DNA of 25,175 nt from the NCBI GenBank assembly GCA_034428935.1, contig DAOUHB010000191.1:1-25175 (forward strand). Direction: 5' to 3'. Positions 7,585-14,208 of the stretch are shown here, in pieces (the first letter of the stretch is position 1; every line of letters starts with the position of its first letter). The translations under genes and the position numbers were made by a program. The DNA comes from JAAYZQ01 sp034428935. Its GTDB lineage: Bacteria > Chloroflexota > Anaerolineae > JAAYZQ01. A model generated the notes under the pieces. The model did no database searches and had not been told where the DNA came from. It saw nothing but the letters and a program-made list of their open reading frames with translations.

Positions 7585-7600
7585 CTGATCCATGGATCAG
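7585..7600. repeat. Perfect 16-bp palindrome at a gene end
   Basis: CTGATCCATGGATCAG is fully self-complementary with no loop and contains the stop codon of the upstream hydrolase gene. It could be a dimeric-protein site or chance. There is no T tract, so it is not a terminator. Confidence 0.5.
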
Positions 7601-8973
7601 GCAAAGGACGAGCCGCGCATGTCCTTCGGCACGTCGACACCCACCAGGTCGAGGAGGGTGGGCGCCACGTCCATCAGGTGCCGTCGTGGCCCGGAGCCCT
7701 CGCCCGGCCTTTGCGGGTTATAGTAGATGTAGAGCCCCTCCTGGGCATGGTTGGCATCGTCGGGTCCGGTGTCGTTCTCGAAGGTGTGGACCTGGCCCGT
7801 CCCCAGGCTACCCAGCGACCGCCAGCTCAGGTTGCCAAAGTAGACGATGAGATCGGGGGCGATGTTGTTGACCTCGGCATAGATGTCTTCGGGCTTGTAG
7901 GCAACCGACCCGATGGGCTTGCCCTCGGGGTCGGTGATGGCCGCGATACGCTCCGCCAGCTCGTCGCGCACCCGCTCATAGTCCTCGGGCTCGATGATCC
8001 CTTCCGGCTCGCGGCCCTTGACGTTGAGAAAGAGCCGGGCATAGTAGCCGCCCGAGCCCCAGGCCCGCGTCCGGCTCCAGTCGACCTCGCACTTTTCCAG
8101 GGGCACGATGCCCGCCGGCTGGTGCTCCAGGACCAGGTAACCTTCCTGCTTCAGCCACTCGTTGAAGCAGATGCCGCCCACCATGGGCTTGGCCCCGTGG
8201 TCCGAGACCACCAGGACGGCCGTCTCCTCGTCGAGGAGGGCCAGGCGCTCGCCGATCTGGGCGTCGAGATGGACATAGTAATCGCGGATGGCGTTCTCGT
8301 AGGGATTGCCCGGCTCGTGCTTCGGATGGGTCGCGTCAAAGAACTTCCAGAAGCCGTGGTGCATGCGGTCCACGCCCATGTCGACGTGCATAAAAAAGTC
8401 CCAGGGGCGGGAGGTCATGAGGTGCTTGACAACCGTGTGCTGCCGCTCGGCCATCCGGTAGATCTGCGCCAGGAGGTCGTCCTTGTTCTCGGTGCGGAAC
8501 TGGCCCACGTCGAACATGTACTCGCCGTCGAGCAGGCCCTCGATCTCGGCCTTTAGCTCGGGCGGGTGGGTATATTGGCTCTGGGTGCTGGGCGTCAAAA
8601 AGCTCGAGATCAGGGCGCCGTTGACCGGCTCCACGGGATAGGTCTGGGGCACGCCGGCCACCACCACCTTCTTGCCCGCGGCCGAAATCAGGTTCCAGGC
8701 GCGGGGCACCTTGATGGCGCGTGCCGTGGCGATGGTCATCCGCTCGTAGCTGTGATCCGCCCGGTTGCGAAAGCCGTAAAAGCCGAGCTGGCCGGGGTCC
8801 TTGCTGCTGAGCATGGAGGCCCACGCCGGCACCGTGATGGCCGGGATGGTGCTGGTAAGCTCGCCGTAGGTGCCGGCCTGCATCAGCCGGCCGAGATTGG
8901 GCAGCCGATCGCGCCACCGTTCGAAAACCAGCGACGGCTCGCCACAGTCGATGCCAACGACAAATACTTTCAC
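7597..8973 (-). CDS. Alkaline-phosphatase-superfamily phosphodiesterase/nucleotide pyrophosphatase (Thr nucleophile type)
   Basis: The 458-residue protein is a second member of the type I phosphodiesterase family. Expected metal and catalytic positions are D9 (VGIDCGEP), T47 in IPAITVPAWASML, D202 and H206 (GVDRMHHGFW), D258-H259 (VVSDHGAKPM) and a late His at 409 (DDANHAQEG). The C-terminal pattern DVAPTLLDLVGVDVPKDMRG is shared with the paralogue at 5452-6816 (DVMPTLLDLMGVSPPPGLDG). No signal peptide is visible. The start is GTG 8973, with GCGAGGA six or so bases ahead. It lies 71 nt after sat and 82 nt before cysC. A role in PAPS/PAP or sulfate-ester metabolism is an inference from position only. 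Confidence 0.85.
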   Translation of the reverse strand: MKVFVVGIDCGEPSLVFERWRDRLPNLGRLMQAGTYGELTSTIPAITVPAWASMLSSKDPGQLGFYGFRNRADHSYERMTIATARAIKVPRAWNLISAAGKKVVVAGVPQTYPVEPVNGALISSFLTPSTQSQYTHPPELKAEIEGLLDGEYMFDVGQFRTENKDDLLAQIYRMAERQHTVVKHLMTSRPWDFFMHVDMGVDRMHHGFWKFFDATHPKHEPGNPYENAIRDYYVHLDAQIGERLALLDEETAVLVVSDHGAKPMVGGICFNEWLKQEGYLVLEHQPAGIVPLEKCEVDWSRTRAWGSGGYYARLFLNVKGREPEGIIEPEDYERVRDELAERIAAITDPEGKPIGSVAYKPEDIYAEVNNIAPDLIVYFGNLSWRSLGSLGTGQVHTFENDTGPDDANHAQEGLYIYYNPQRPGEGSGPRRHLMDVAPTLLDLVGVDVPKDMRGSSFA

Positions 8974-9044
8974 AGTTGTCCTCGCTTAATCGGGTCCGGC
9001 CGCGGCGGGGCGGGAGGTCGAAGGGCCGGGTCCCGACCGGTCGA

Positions 9045-10241
9045 TCATTCCTCGCCGGGCTCGCCGGCTGCCGGCTTCCTGGCGCGAATGCCATCCATGA
9101 GCACCCGCGACACCTCGGGCCGGGTGAACTCGGCGGGCAGCATCTCGCCCCGCTCCAGCATCTCGCGTACCTGGGTGCCGCTCAAATAGACCCAATCATC
9201 CTTGCTGTGCGGGCAGGTCTTGGCACTGACCACGGCCCCACACTTCTTGCAAAAGAAGGTATAGTCGAAAAAGAGGGGCGTGATCCCCAGCTCGCCGGGG
9301 TCGAATTCGTCAAAGATGTAGTGGGCGTCGTAGGTGCCGTAATACTTGCCCACGCCCGCGTGGTCGCGCCCCACGATAAAGTGGGTGCAGCCATAGTTCT
9401 TGCGGGCGATGGCGTGAAAGATGGCCTCCCGGGGGCCGGCGTAGCGCATGGCCGCCGGAAAGACGCCCAACAGCACGCGGTCGGCAGGATAGTAGTCCCG
9501 CAGGATGGCCTGGTAGCTCTCGATGCGTACGTCGGCCGGGATGTCGTCGGACTTGGTCTCGCCCACCAGGGGATGGAGAAAGAGGCCGTCGACGATCTCC
9601 AGGGCCGTCTTCTGAATGTACTCGTGGGCACGGTGGATGGGGTTGCGGGTCTGGAAGGCGACGGTCCGTCGCCAGCCGCGGGCGGCGAACATGCGGCGCG
9701 TCTGGGCCGGCTCGTGGCGCAGCTCCGGGAACTCGCACTCCTGGGGCGGGTTGAGAAGAAAGACCTCGCCGCCCAGCAGCCAGCTGCCGTGGCGGTACAG
9801 GCGCGCCACGCCGGGATGCGCTTCCTCCGTCGTGCGATAGACCTCGCGCGCCTCGCGCTCCTTGTCGGCCGGGAACTTTTCGGCGATGGTCATGATGCCC
9901 ATCACCTGGTCGCCGTCCATCAGCGCCACCTCCTGGCCCTCCTGCAGGTCTGCCGCGATCTCGTCGTCGACGGGCAGGGTGACCGGGATGCTCCAGGCGA
10001 GCCCGTTGCTCAGGTGCATCGTATCGATCACGCTATCGTAATCGGCGCGGGTCATGAAACCGGTCAAGGGACTAAAGGCGCCGACCGAGATCATCTCCAG
10101 GTCGGAAACGGCCATGCGGGTCAGGGGAACCCGGGGAAAGGATGCGGCCCTCTCCAGGGCCGCCGCACAGAGTTCGCCGCGCAGGACGCGGTTCACCAGT
10201 TGCCCTCCATGGGGCGCGATGCTGCCGACAACTCGGGTCAT
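9045..10241 (-). CDS. sat: Sulfate adenylyltransferase (ATP sulfurylase)
   Basis: The 398-residue homomeric-type ATP sulfurylase makes adenylylsulfate from ATP and sulfate. Diagnostic motifs are QTRNPIHRAHEYIQKTALE (197-215), the nucleotide-binding GRDHAGVGKYYGTYDAH (291-307) and the zinc-type cluster C331-x2-C334 ... C343-P-H345 of the bacterial/archaeal class, followed by LSGTQVREML. The N-terminal domain carries SPLTGFM. ATG 10241 was chosen for its GGAGGAGT ten bases upstream; a longer frame from 10268 would overlap that site. It is the first gene of the minus-strand cluster with a near-consensus promoter at 10341-10313. Confidence 0.96.
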   Translation of the reverse strand: MTRVVGSIAPHGGQLVNRVLRGELCAAALERAASFPRVPLTRMAVSDLEMISVGAFSPLTGFMTRADYDSVIDTMHLSNGLAWSIPVTLPVDDEIAADLQEGQEVALMDGDQVMGIMTIAEKFPADKEREAREVYRTTEEAHPGVARLYRHGSWLLGGEVFLLNPPQECEFPELRHEPAQTRRMFAARGWRRTVAFQTRNPIHRAHEYIQKTALEIVDGLFLHPLVGETKSDDIPADVRIESYQAILRDYYPADRVLLGVFPAAMRYAGPREAIFHAIARKNYGCTHFIVGRDHAGVGKYYGTYDAHYIFDEFDPGELGITPLFFDYTFFCKKCGAVVSAKTCPHSKDDWVYLSGTQVREMLERGEMLPAEFTRPEVSRVLMDGIRARKPAAGEPGEE

Positions 10242-10274
10242 ATCTCCACACTCCTCCGGATGGTACAATACAAA

Positions 10275-10305
10275 GGCATGAACCGCATGACATACGATTC
10301 ATGCC
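10275..10305 (-). promoter_or_regulatory. Inverted repeat at the 5' end of the sat mRNA
   Basis: GGCATGAA (10275-10282) and TTCATGCC (10298-10305) are perfect 8-bp arms separated by 15 nt. An overlapping pair GAACCG/CGGTTC (10280-10285, 10305-10310) offers an alternative fold. The predicted sat transcription start (about 10306) is at the element's edge, so it would be either an operator downstream of the -10 or a 5'-terminal mRNA hairpin. Confidence 0.55.
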
Positions 10306-10312
10306 GGTTCGG

Positions 10313-10341
10313 ATTCTAACAGAGGAGACCACCTTTGTCAA
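10313..10341 (-). promoter_or_regulatory. SigA-type promoter for sat
   Basis: Minus strand: consensus TTGACA (10341-10336), 17-bp spacer, TAGAAT (10318-10313). It predicts a ~65-nt leader for sat. It diverges from the promoter at 10470-10498, which has identical hexamers and spacing. Confidence 0.85.
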
Positions 10342-10469
10342 CTTGGGGCGAAAGGGGGACACCCATGCCGAACCTGGCCCGACCTTGGTCCTGCTCGGCG
10401 CCGATAACAATCCGCGCCCTCTCAAAGGATCTATTCTCATACGGTTACCCTGCGCTTCGCCGGCTTCCG

Positions 10470-10498
10470 TTGACAAAACCGGTTTCTGGTGTTAGAAT
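10470..10498 (+). promoter_or_regulatory. SigA-type promoter predicting a leaderless transcript
   Basis: TTGACA (10470-10475), 17-bp spacer, TAGAAT (10493-10498). A start 6-8 nt beyond the -10 falls at 10504-10506, that is on the A of the ATG at 10506. Confidence 0.85.
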
Positions 10499-10505
10499 CC
10501 GGAGC

Positions 10506-11654
10506 ATGAGCAGCAACAGCTTGCCGCTACTGATCCTGAGCGGCGCCAGTGAGAGCAGCGAGCCGGAGCGGCTGGTCAGCCGGGCACGCCGGGCAGTCAC
10601 GTTGGACGTCATCGAGCGCGCCCTGGGCGTGCCCGGACTGCAACCGGTGGTCGTCGCCACAAACTCGCCCGAGCTGGTCAGCGACCTGTCGAGCATGCCG
10701 GTGCTGGTGGACCTGGACAGGGCGGGAGAGGCCTTTCACTTCGGGCGCCGCCTCATGGAGCTCATCGGGCGGTACGGCATGGAACGCTGCTTTTACATGG
10801 GGGGCGGAGCGGGCGCCCTGCTGCCCGCCGCGGCGATGACACCCATCGTGGACGAGATCCTCGGCGCCGACCGGCTCCTGGTCACCAACAACTTTTATTC
10901 CTCCGACTTTGCTGCCTTTACGCCCGCCAATGTCCTGGGTGACTATGCGCCACCGGAGAATGACAACGAGCTGGCGTGGCTCCTGGGCGAGCACGCCGGC
11001 CTGCCCGTGCGCGAGTTGCCGAGAAACGGCGCGAGCCAGTTTGACGTCGATACCCCCACCGACCTCCTGACCCTGGCCGTACATCCCCAGGCCGGGCCAC
11101 GCATCCGCGAGATGCTGGATGGCCTGTGCCTCGACACGTCGGCCCTCGACGCCGCTTTGCCGCTCTTTCTCGACCGCAACGCCACGGTGATCGTTGCCGG
11201 GCGGGTGGGCGCTGCCACCTGGAGCTACCTGGAACGAGAGACGGCCTGCAGCACGCGGGTGCTGTCGGAAGAGCGGGGCATGCGGGCCAGCGGCCGCCTG
11301 GCCCGGGGCGAGGTGCGCAGCCTCCTGGGCTATCACCTGGACGCCGTTGGGCTCGACCGTTTCTTCGAGAACGTAGGTGCCATGGGGCAGGCGCTCTTTT
11401 TGGACAATCGCACCATCCTGGGGCACAGGGGAATCTGGCCCTCCGCCGCCGACCGGTTCTATTCCGACCTGCGACAGCCAGACCAGATCTCTGACCCTTT
11501 CTTGCGGGACCTGACAGAGGCAGCCATGGCTGCCCCCATACCGGTCATCATGGGGGGTCACTCTCTGGTTTCCGGCGGGATGTACGCCCTGGTCGAAGCG
11601 GCCTGGCTACGCGGCCACGACCTGGCGCGGCACGTCGTACCCACAAATCTGTGA
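10506..11654 (+). CDS. Nucleotidyltransferase-like (GT-A/CofC-MobA-type) protein of unknown function
   Basis: The 382-residue protein is not one I recognise by name. The N-terminal ~190 residues read like a GT-A nucleotidyltransferase fold: LPLLILSGAS at the start, VVVATNSPELVSDL, MGGGAGALLP (98-107), and QFDVDTPTDLLTLA (178-191), a motif typical of CofC/MobA-like enzymes. The usual LAGG..SRMG signature loop is not intact, so catalysis is uncertain. The C-terminal half (about 200-382) has conserved-looking LGHRGIWPSAADRFYSDLR and IMGGHSLVSGGMYALVEAAW segments. The ATG is one base after GGAG and at the predicted transcription start, so it is probably translated from a leaderless mRNA. It is 23 nt upstream of the response-regulator genes and likely co-transcribed with them. 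Confidence 0.7.
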   Translation: MSSNSLPLLILSGASESSEPERLVSRARRAVTLDVIERALGVPGLQPVVVATNSPELVSDLSSMPVLVDLDRAGEAFHFGRRLMELIGRYGMERCFYMGGGAGALLPAAAMTPIVDEILGADRLLVTNNFYSSDFAAFTPANVLGDYAPPENDNELAWLLGEHAGLPVRELPRNGASQFDVDTPTDLLTLAVHPQAGPRIREMLDGLCLDTSALDAALPLFLDRNATVIVAGRVGAATWSYLERETACSTRVLSEERGMRASGRLARGEVRSLLGYHLDAVGLDRFFENVGAMGQALFLDNRTILGHRGIWPSAADRFYSDLRQPDQISDPFLRDLTEAAMAAPIPVIMGGHSLVSGGMYALVEAAWLRGHDLARHVVPTNL

Positions 11655-11677
11655 CATAGGCACGGAGGGGAGGGAGT

Positions 11678-12121
11678 GTGAGCGAGCAACGCAGCGACGT
11701 CAAGATCCTGGTGGCGGATGACGAGCCGGAAGTGGTCGACCTGGTGCGGATGATGCTGGAATGGCAGGGAGGGTACCGCGTCCTGGGCGCCGGGGATGGG
11801 GAAGAGGCGCTGGAGCGCGCCCGGTCGGACTCCCCCGACCTGATCCTCCTGGACGTGAGGATGCCCCGCAAGAACGGGCTCGACGCACTGCACGACCTGA
11901 AGGCGGACCCCGCCCTCGCATCCGTCCCGGTCATCATGCTCAGCGTGGTGACCACCTACCCCGAAGTGCAGAGTGCGCTGCGGCAGGGAGCCGTCGCCTA
12001 CCTGCCCAAGCCCTTTGAGCTGAAGGAAATGGTCCGGCTTGTGGAACGCGTGCTCGTTGCCGATCCGGCAGGGCGCCTGGCCCTGCAACAACAGGCACTG
12101 GAAAACATAGGAAAGCCATGA
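11678..12121 (+). CDS. Receiver-only response regulator
   Basis: The 147-residue CheY-like receiver has the acidic pair in LVADDEPEVV (D14, D15), the phosphoacceptor D59 in LLDVRMP, S89 at the conserved Thr/Ser position and K111 in LPKPFE. After the receiver fold only ~25 residues remain (an Ala/Leu/Gln-rich helix), so there is no DNA-binding or enzymatic output domain. The start is GTG 11678 behind GGAGGGGAGGGA. Its stop overlaps the next start by 4 nt (ATGA), implying coupled translation. Together with the neighbouring receiver and kinase it suggests phosphorelay or protein-protein output. Confidence 0.92.
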   Translation: MSEQRSDVKILVADDEPEVVDLVRMMLEWQGGYRVLGAGDGEEALERARSDSPDLILLDVRMPRKNGLDALHDLKADPALASVPVIMLSVVTTYPEVQSALRQGAVAYLPKPFELKEMVRLVERVLVADPAGRLALQQQALENIGKP

Positions 12122-12519
12122 CTTCGGAGGAGCGACAAAACTCGCCCCACGTGTTGATCATCGAGGATGAACCAGATCTGCTAGAGGTATTAGAGCTTGC
12201 TTTCGAGAGCGCCGGCTACCGGGTGACGACGGCGAGCAATGGGGTCGGTGGCTGGCAACATTTCGACCGGGAGCATCCCGACCTGGTGGTCATGGACCTG
12301 AACATGCCCGAAATGTCGGGATTTCGCCTCCTGGAGTTGGTGCGCAGCGAGAGCGAGGTGCCGGTCTTGATCCTCACCGCCTATGACTTTGCCGAAGCCG
12401 AAGAGATCGCCAACCACCGGCCCAACTATTTCATGAACAAGCCGTTCGACGCGCAGGAGCTGATCTTGCAGGCGAACTGCCTCATCGGCAGGCCGGCAGA
12501 TGACCAGGCATGCGGCTGA
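12118..12519 (+). CDS. Receiver-only response regulator
   Basis: This 133-residue receiver has IIEDEPDLLEVLE (E16, D17), phosphoacceptor D60 in VMDLNMPEMSG, T87 in LILTAYD and K108 in MNKPF. It has no output domain. It differs substantially from the preceding receiver, so the pair is not a recent duplication. It overlaps the upstream gene by 4 nt and the kinase gene by 20 nt. Confidence 0.92.
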   Translation: MTSEERQNSPHVLIIEDEPDLLEVLELAFESAGYRVTTASNGVGGWQHFDREHPDLVVMDLNMPEMSGFRLLELVRSESEVPVLILTAYDFAEAEEIANHRPNYFMNKPFDAQELILQANCLIGRPADDQACG

Positions 12520-14089
12520 GCCCGAGCTGTTCCGCAACGTAGGCCGCATCCTGGTCTCGAGCCTGGCGCTCGACTCGGCCCTGGGCGGTATCGTCGATCA
12601 GGCGCTGGCGGTCGTCGACAGCGACGTGGCCCTCGTCCGCTTGCTGGACCGGCCCGGCCACCAGCTCAAGCTGCAAGTGGCCCGCGGCGTGGCCCCCGAG
12701 GCGATGCAAGAGATTGCCTTTACCCTGGGGGAGGGGCTGGCCGGGCGGGTGCTCATGGACGGCCAGCCACTGCGCGGCCTGAACCTGCAGTGCGACCCGC
12801 GCACCAGGCATCGCGCCCTGGCCCGGCGCTGCGGATGGCAGTCCTTTGCCGCCGTGCCCATCCACCTGCACCAACAGCCCATTGGCATCTGGCTCATGAT
12901 CCGCCGCCGCCGCGAGGCATACAGCGACCACGACCTGGAGCTCCTGGTGGCCCTGGCCGACTATGCCTCCCTGGCCATCGAGCGCTCGTGGCTGCTGCAC
13001 ACCATCGTCCAGGAAAAGCACGAAAGCGAGGCCGTCGTCGACGCCTCGGCCAGCGGCATCCTGGTCGTCGACCCCTACGGCCACATCGTGAACATGAACC
13101 CGGCCCTGGAGCGGCTCACCGGCTGGCAACTGCCCCAGGTGCGCGGCGAGCTGTGCTGCGACATTGTCGGGTGTCGCGGCACGGGCGACGGCACGCACGA
13201 GATGCCCATCGTCTGCCCCCTGCGCCTGGAATACCTGGAAGAGCGGGCCTTTGTCGAATATCGCATCCGCACCAGGGACGGGCGCTGGGTGCCGGTGGAG
13301 GCCAGCTACGGCCTGGTGCGCGACGAGGCGGGCGACCTGGCGCGGGTGGTCATTGTCTTTCGCGACATCACGCACCAGGAAGAACGAAACCGCGCCCGGG
13401 CCGAGTTCGTGGCCAACGTCTCCCACGAGCTGCGCACGCCCCTGGCCCTCATCAAGGGCTATGCCACCACCCTCCTCAGCCCCGGCGTCCACCTCGACGA
13501 GGACAAGACCCGGCGCTTTATGCAGAACGTGAACAGCGCCGCCGACCGGCTGAGCTGGATGGTCGACGACCTGCTGTGCGCCTCGCGGCTCGACGCCGAA
13601 GAGCTGCACCTGCGGCCGCAGCCCTTTGACCTGTGTCTGCAAGCCCGCAAGGTTCTCGCCTGGTTTCGGCCCCACGCCGCCCGGCGCGAGCTGCTCGCCG
13701 ACCTGCCCGCCGGCGGGTTGTGGGTCCTGGCCGACCCCGACCGGGTGGAGCAGGTCCTCCTGAACCTGCTGACCAACGCCACCCGCTATTCGGGCGTGGG
13801 CACCCACATCGTGGTCCAGGGCCGGCTCCTGGGCGACCCGCCGCGGGCCGTGGTGCACGTCGTCGACCAGGGCGTCGGCATCGCCCCCGAGCACCTGCCC
13901 CGCATCTTTGACCGCTACTATCTCACCGAGCAGAGCAGAAAGGGCGTCGGCCTGGGCCTGTACATCTGCCGGGGCCTGGTCAAGGCCATGGGCGGCGAGA
14001 TCTGGGCCGTGAGCGAGCCCGGCCAGGGGAGCACCTTTAGCTTCACGCTGCCGGCGTGGGATGGGCCGGCCGGGACGGCCCCCTCCTAG
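12500..14089 (+). CDS. Cytoplasmic GAF-PAS sensor histidine kinase
   Basis: The 529-residue protein has a GAF domain (about 10-165), a PAS domain (about 173-290), a HisKA dimerisation domain with the H-box SHELRTPL (phospho-acceptor H309) and an HATPase domain with N-box NLLTNATRY (N426 region), G1 DQGVG (456-460) and G2 GVGLGLY (482-488). No transmembrane helix is present, so it senses an intracellular signal. The PAS domain carries a cysteine group (C219, C220, C225, C239 in ELCCDIVGC...IVCPL) that could bind metal or respond to redox. ATG 12500 overlaps the upstream receiver gene by 20 nt. The likely partners are the two receivers encoded just before it. Confidence 0.93.
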   Translation: MTRHAAEPELFRNVGRILVSSLALDSALGGIVDQALAVVDSDVALVRLLDRPGHQLKLQVARGVAPEAMQEIAFTLGEGLAGRVLMDGQPLRGLNLQCDPRTRHRALARRCGWQSFAAVPIHLHQQPIGIWLMIRRRREAYSDHDLELLVALADYASLAIERSWLLHTIVQEKHESEAVVDASASGILVVDPYGHIVNMNPALERLTGWQLPQVRGELCCDIVGCRGTGDGTHEMPIVCPLRLEYLEERAFVEYRIRTRDGRWVPVEASYGLVRDEAGDLARVVIVFRDITHQEERNRARAEFVANVSHELRTPLALIKGYATTLLSPGVHLDEDKTRRFMQNVNSAADRLSWMVDDLLCASRLDAEELHLRPQPFDLCLQARKVLAWFRPHAARRELLADLPAGGLWVLADPDRVEQVLLNLLTNATRYSGVGTHIVVQGRLLGDPPRAVVHVVDQGVGIAPEHLPRIFDRYYLTEQSRKGVGLGLYICRGLVKAMGGEIWAVSEPGQGSTFSFTLPAWDGPAGTAPS

Positions 14090-14093
14090 CCAG

Positions 14094-14122
14094 TTGCAGC
14101 CCCCGCCTTTTGGTGCTATAAT
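14094..14122 (+). promoter_or_regulatory. SigA-type promoter for the SHMT-GcvT fusion gene
   Basis: TTGCAG (14094-14099), 17-bp spacer, consensus TATAAT (14117-14122). The predicted start is near 14129, giving an ~80-nt structured leader. It begins five bases after the kinase stop codon. Confidence 0.85.
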
Positions 14123-14129
14123 CTCTCCG

Positions 14130-14164
14130 CACCCCTGCCCCACGGGCAGGAGCCTGCACCGGGT
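14130..14164 (+). promoter_or_regulatory. Hairpin in the leader of the SHMT-GcvT gene
   Basis: CCTGCCC (14134-14140) and GGGCAGG (14144-14150) form a perfect 7-bp stem. CACCC (14130-14134) can pair with GGGTG (14160-14164) around it, or GCAC/GTGC (14156-14159, 14163-14166) can form instead. The two options are mutually exclusive. It does not match the glycine riboswitch consensus as I know it. Confidence 0.4.
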
Positions 14165-14208
14165 GCCATCCTGTGCCCACGAGAATTGTACACGGAGGAG
14201 TGTCTGAC

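Noticed and set aside
10264..10269. TACAAT as a plus-strand -10 near 10264.
   Set aside because: No -35-like hexamer lies at 16-18 bp upstream and no gene follows at suitable distance. The stronger plus promoter is at 10470-10498.
14173..14208. GTG 14173 as the start of the SHMT-GcvT protein.
   Set aside because: It would translate the Shine-Dalgarno GGAGGAG (14194-14200) and add 12 residues without family similarity. ATG 14209 is better placed.
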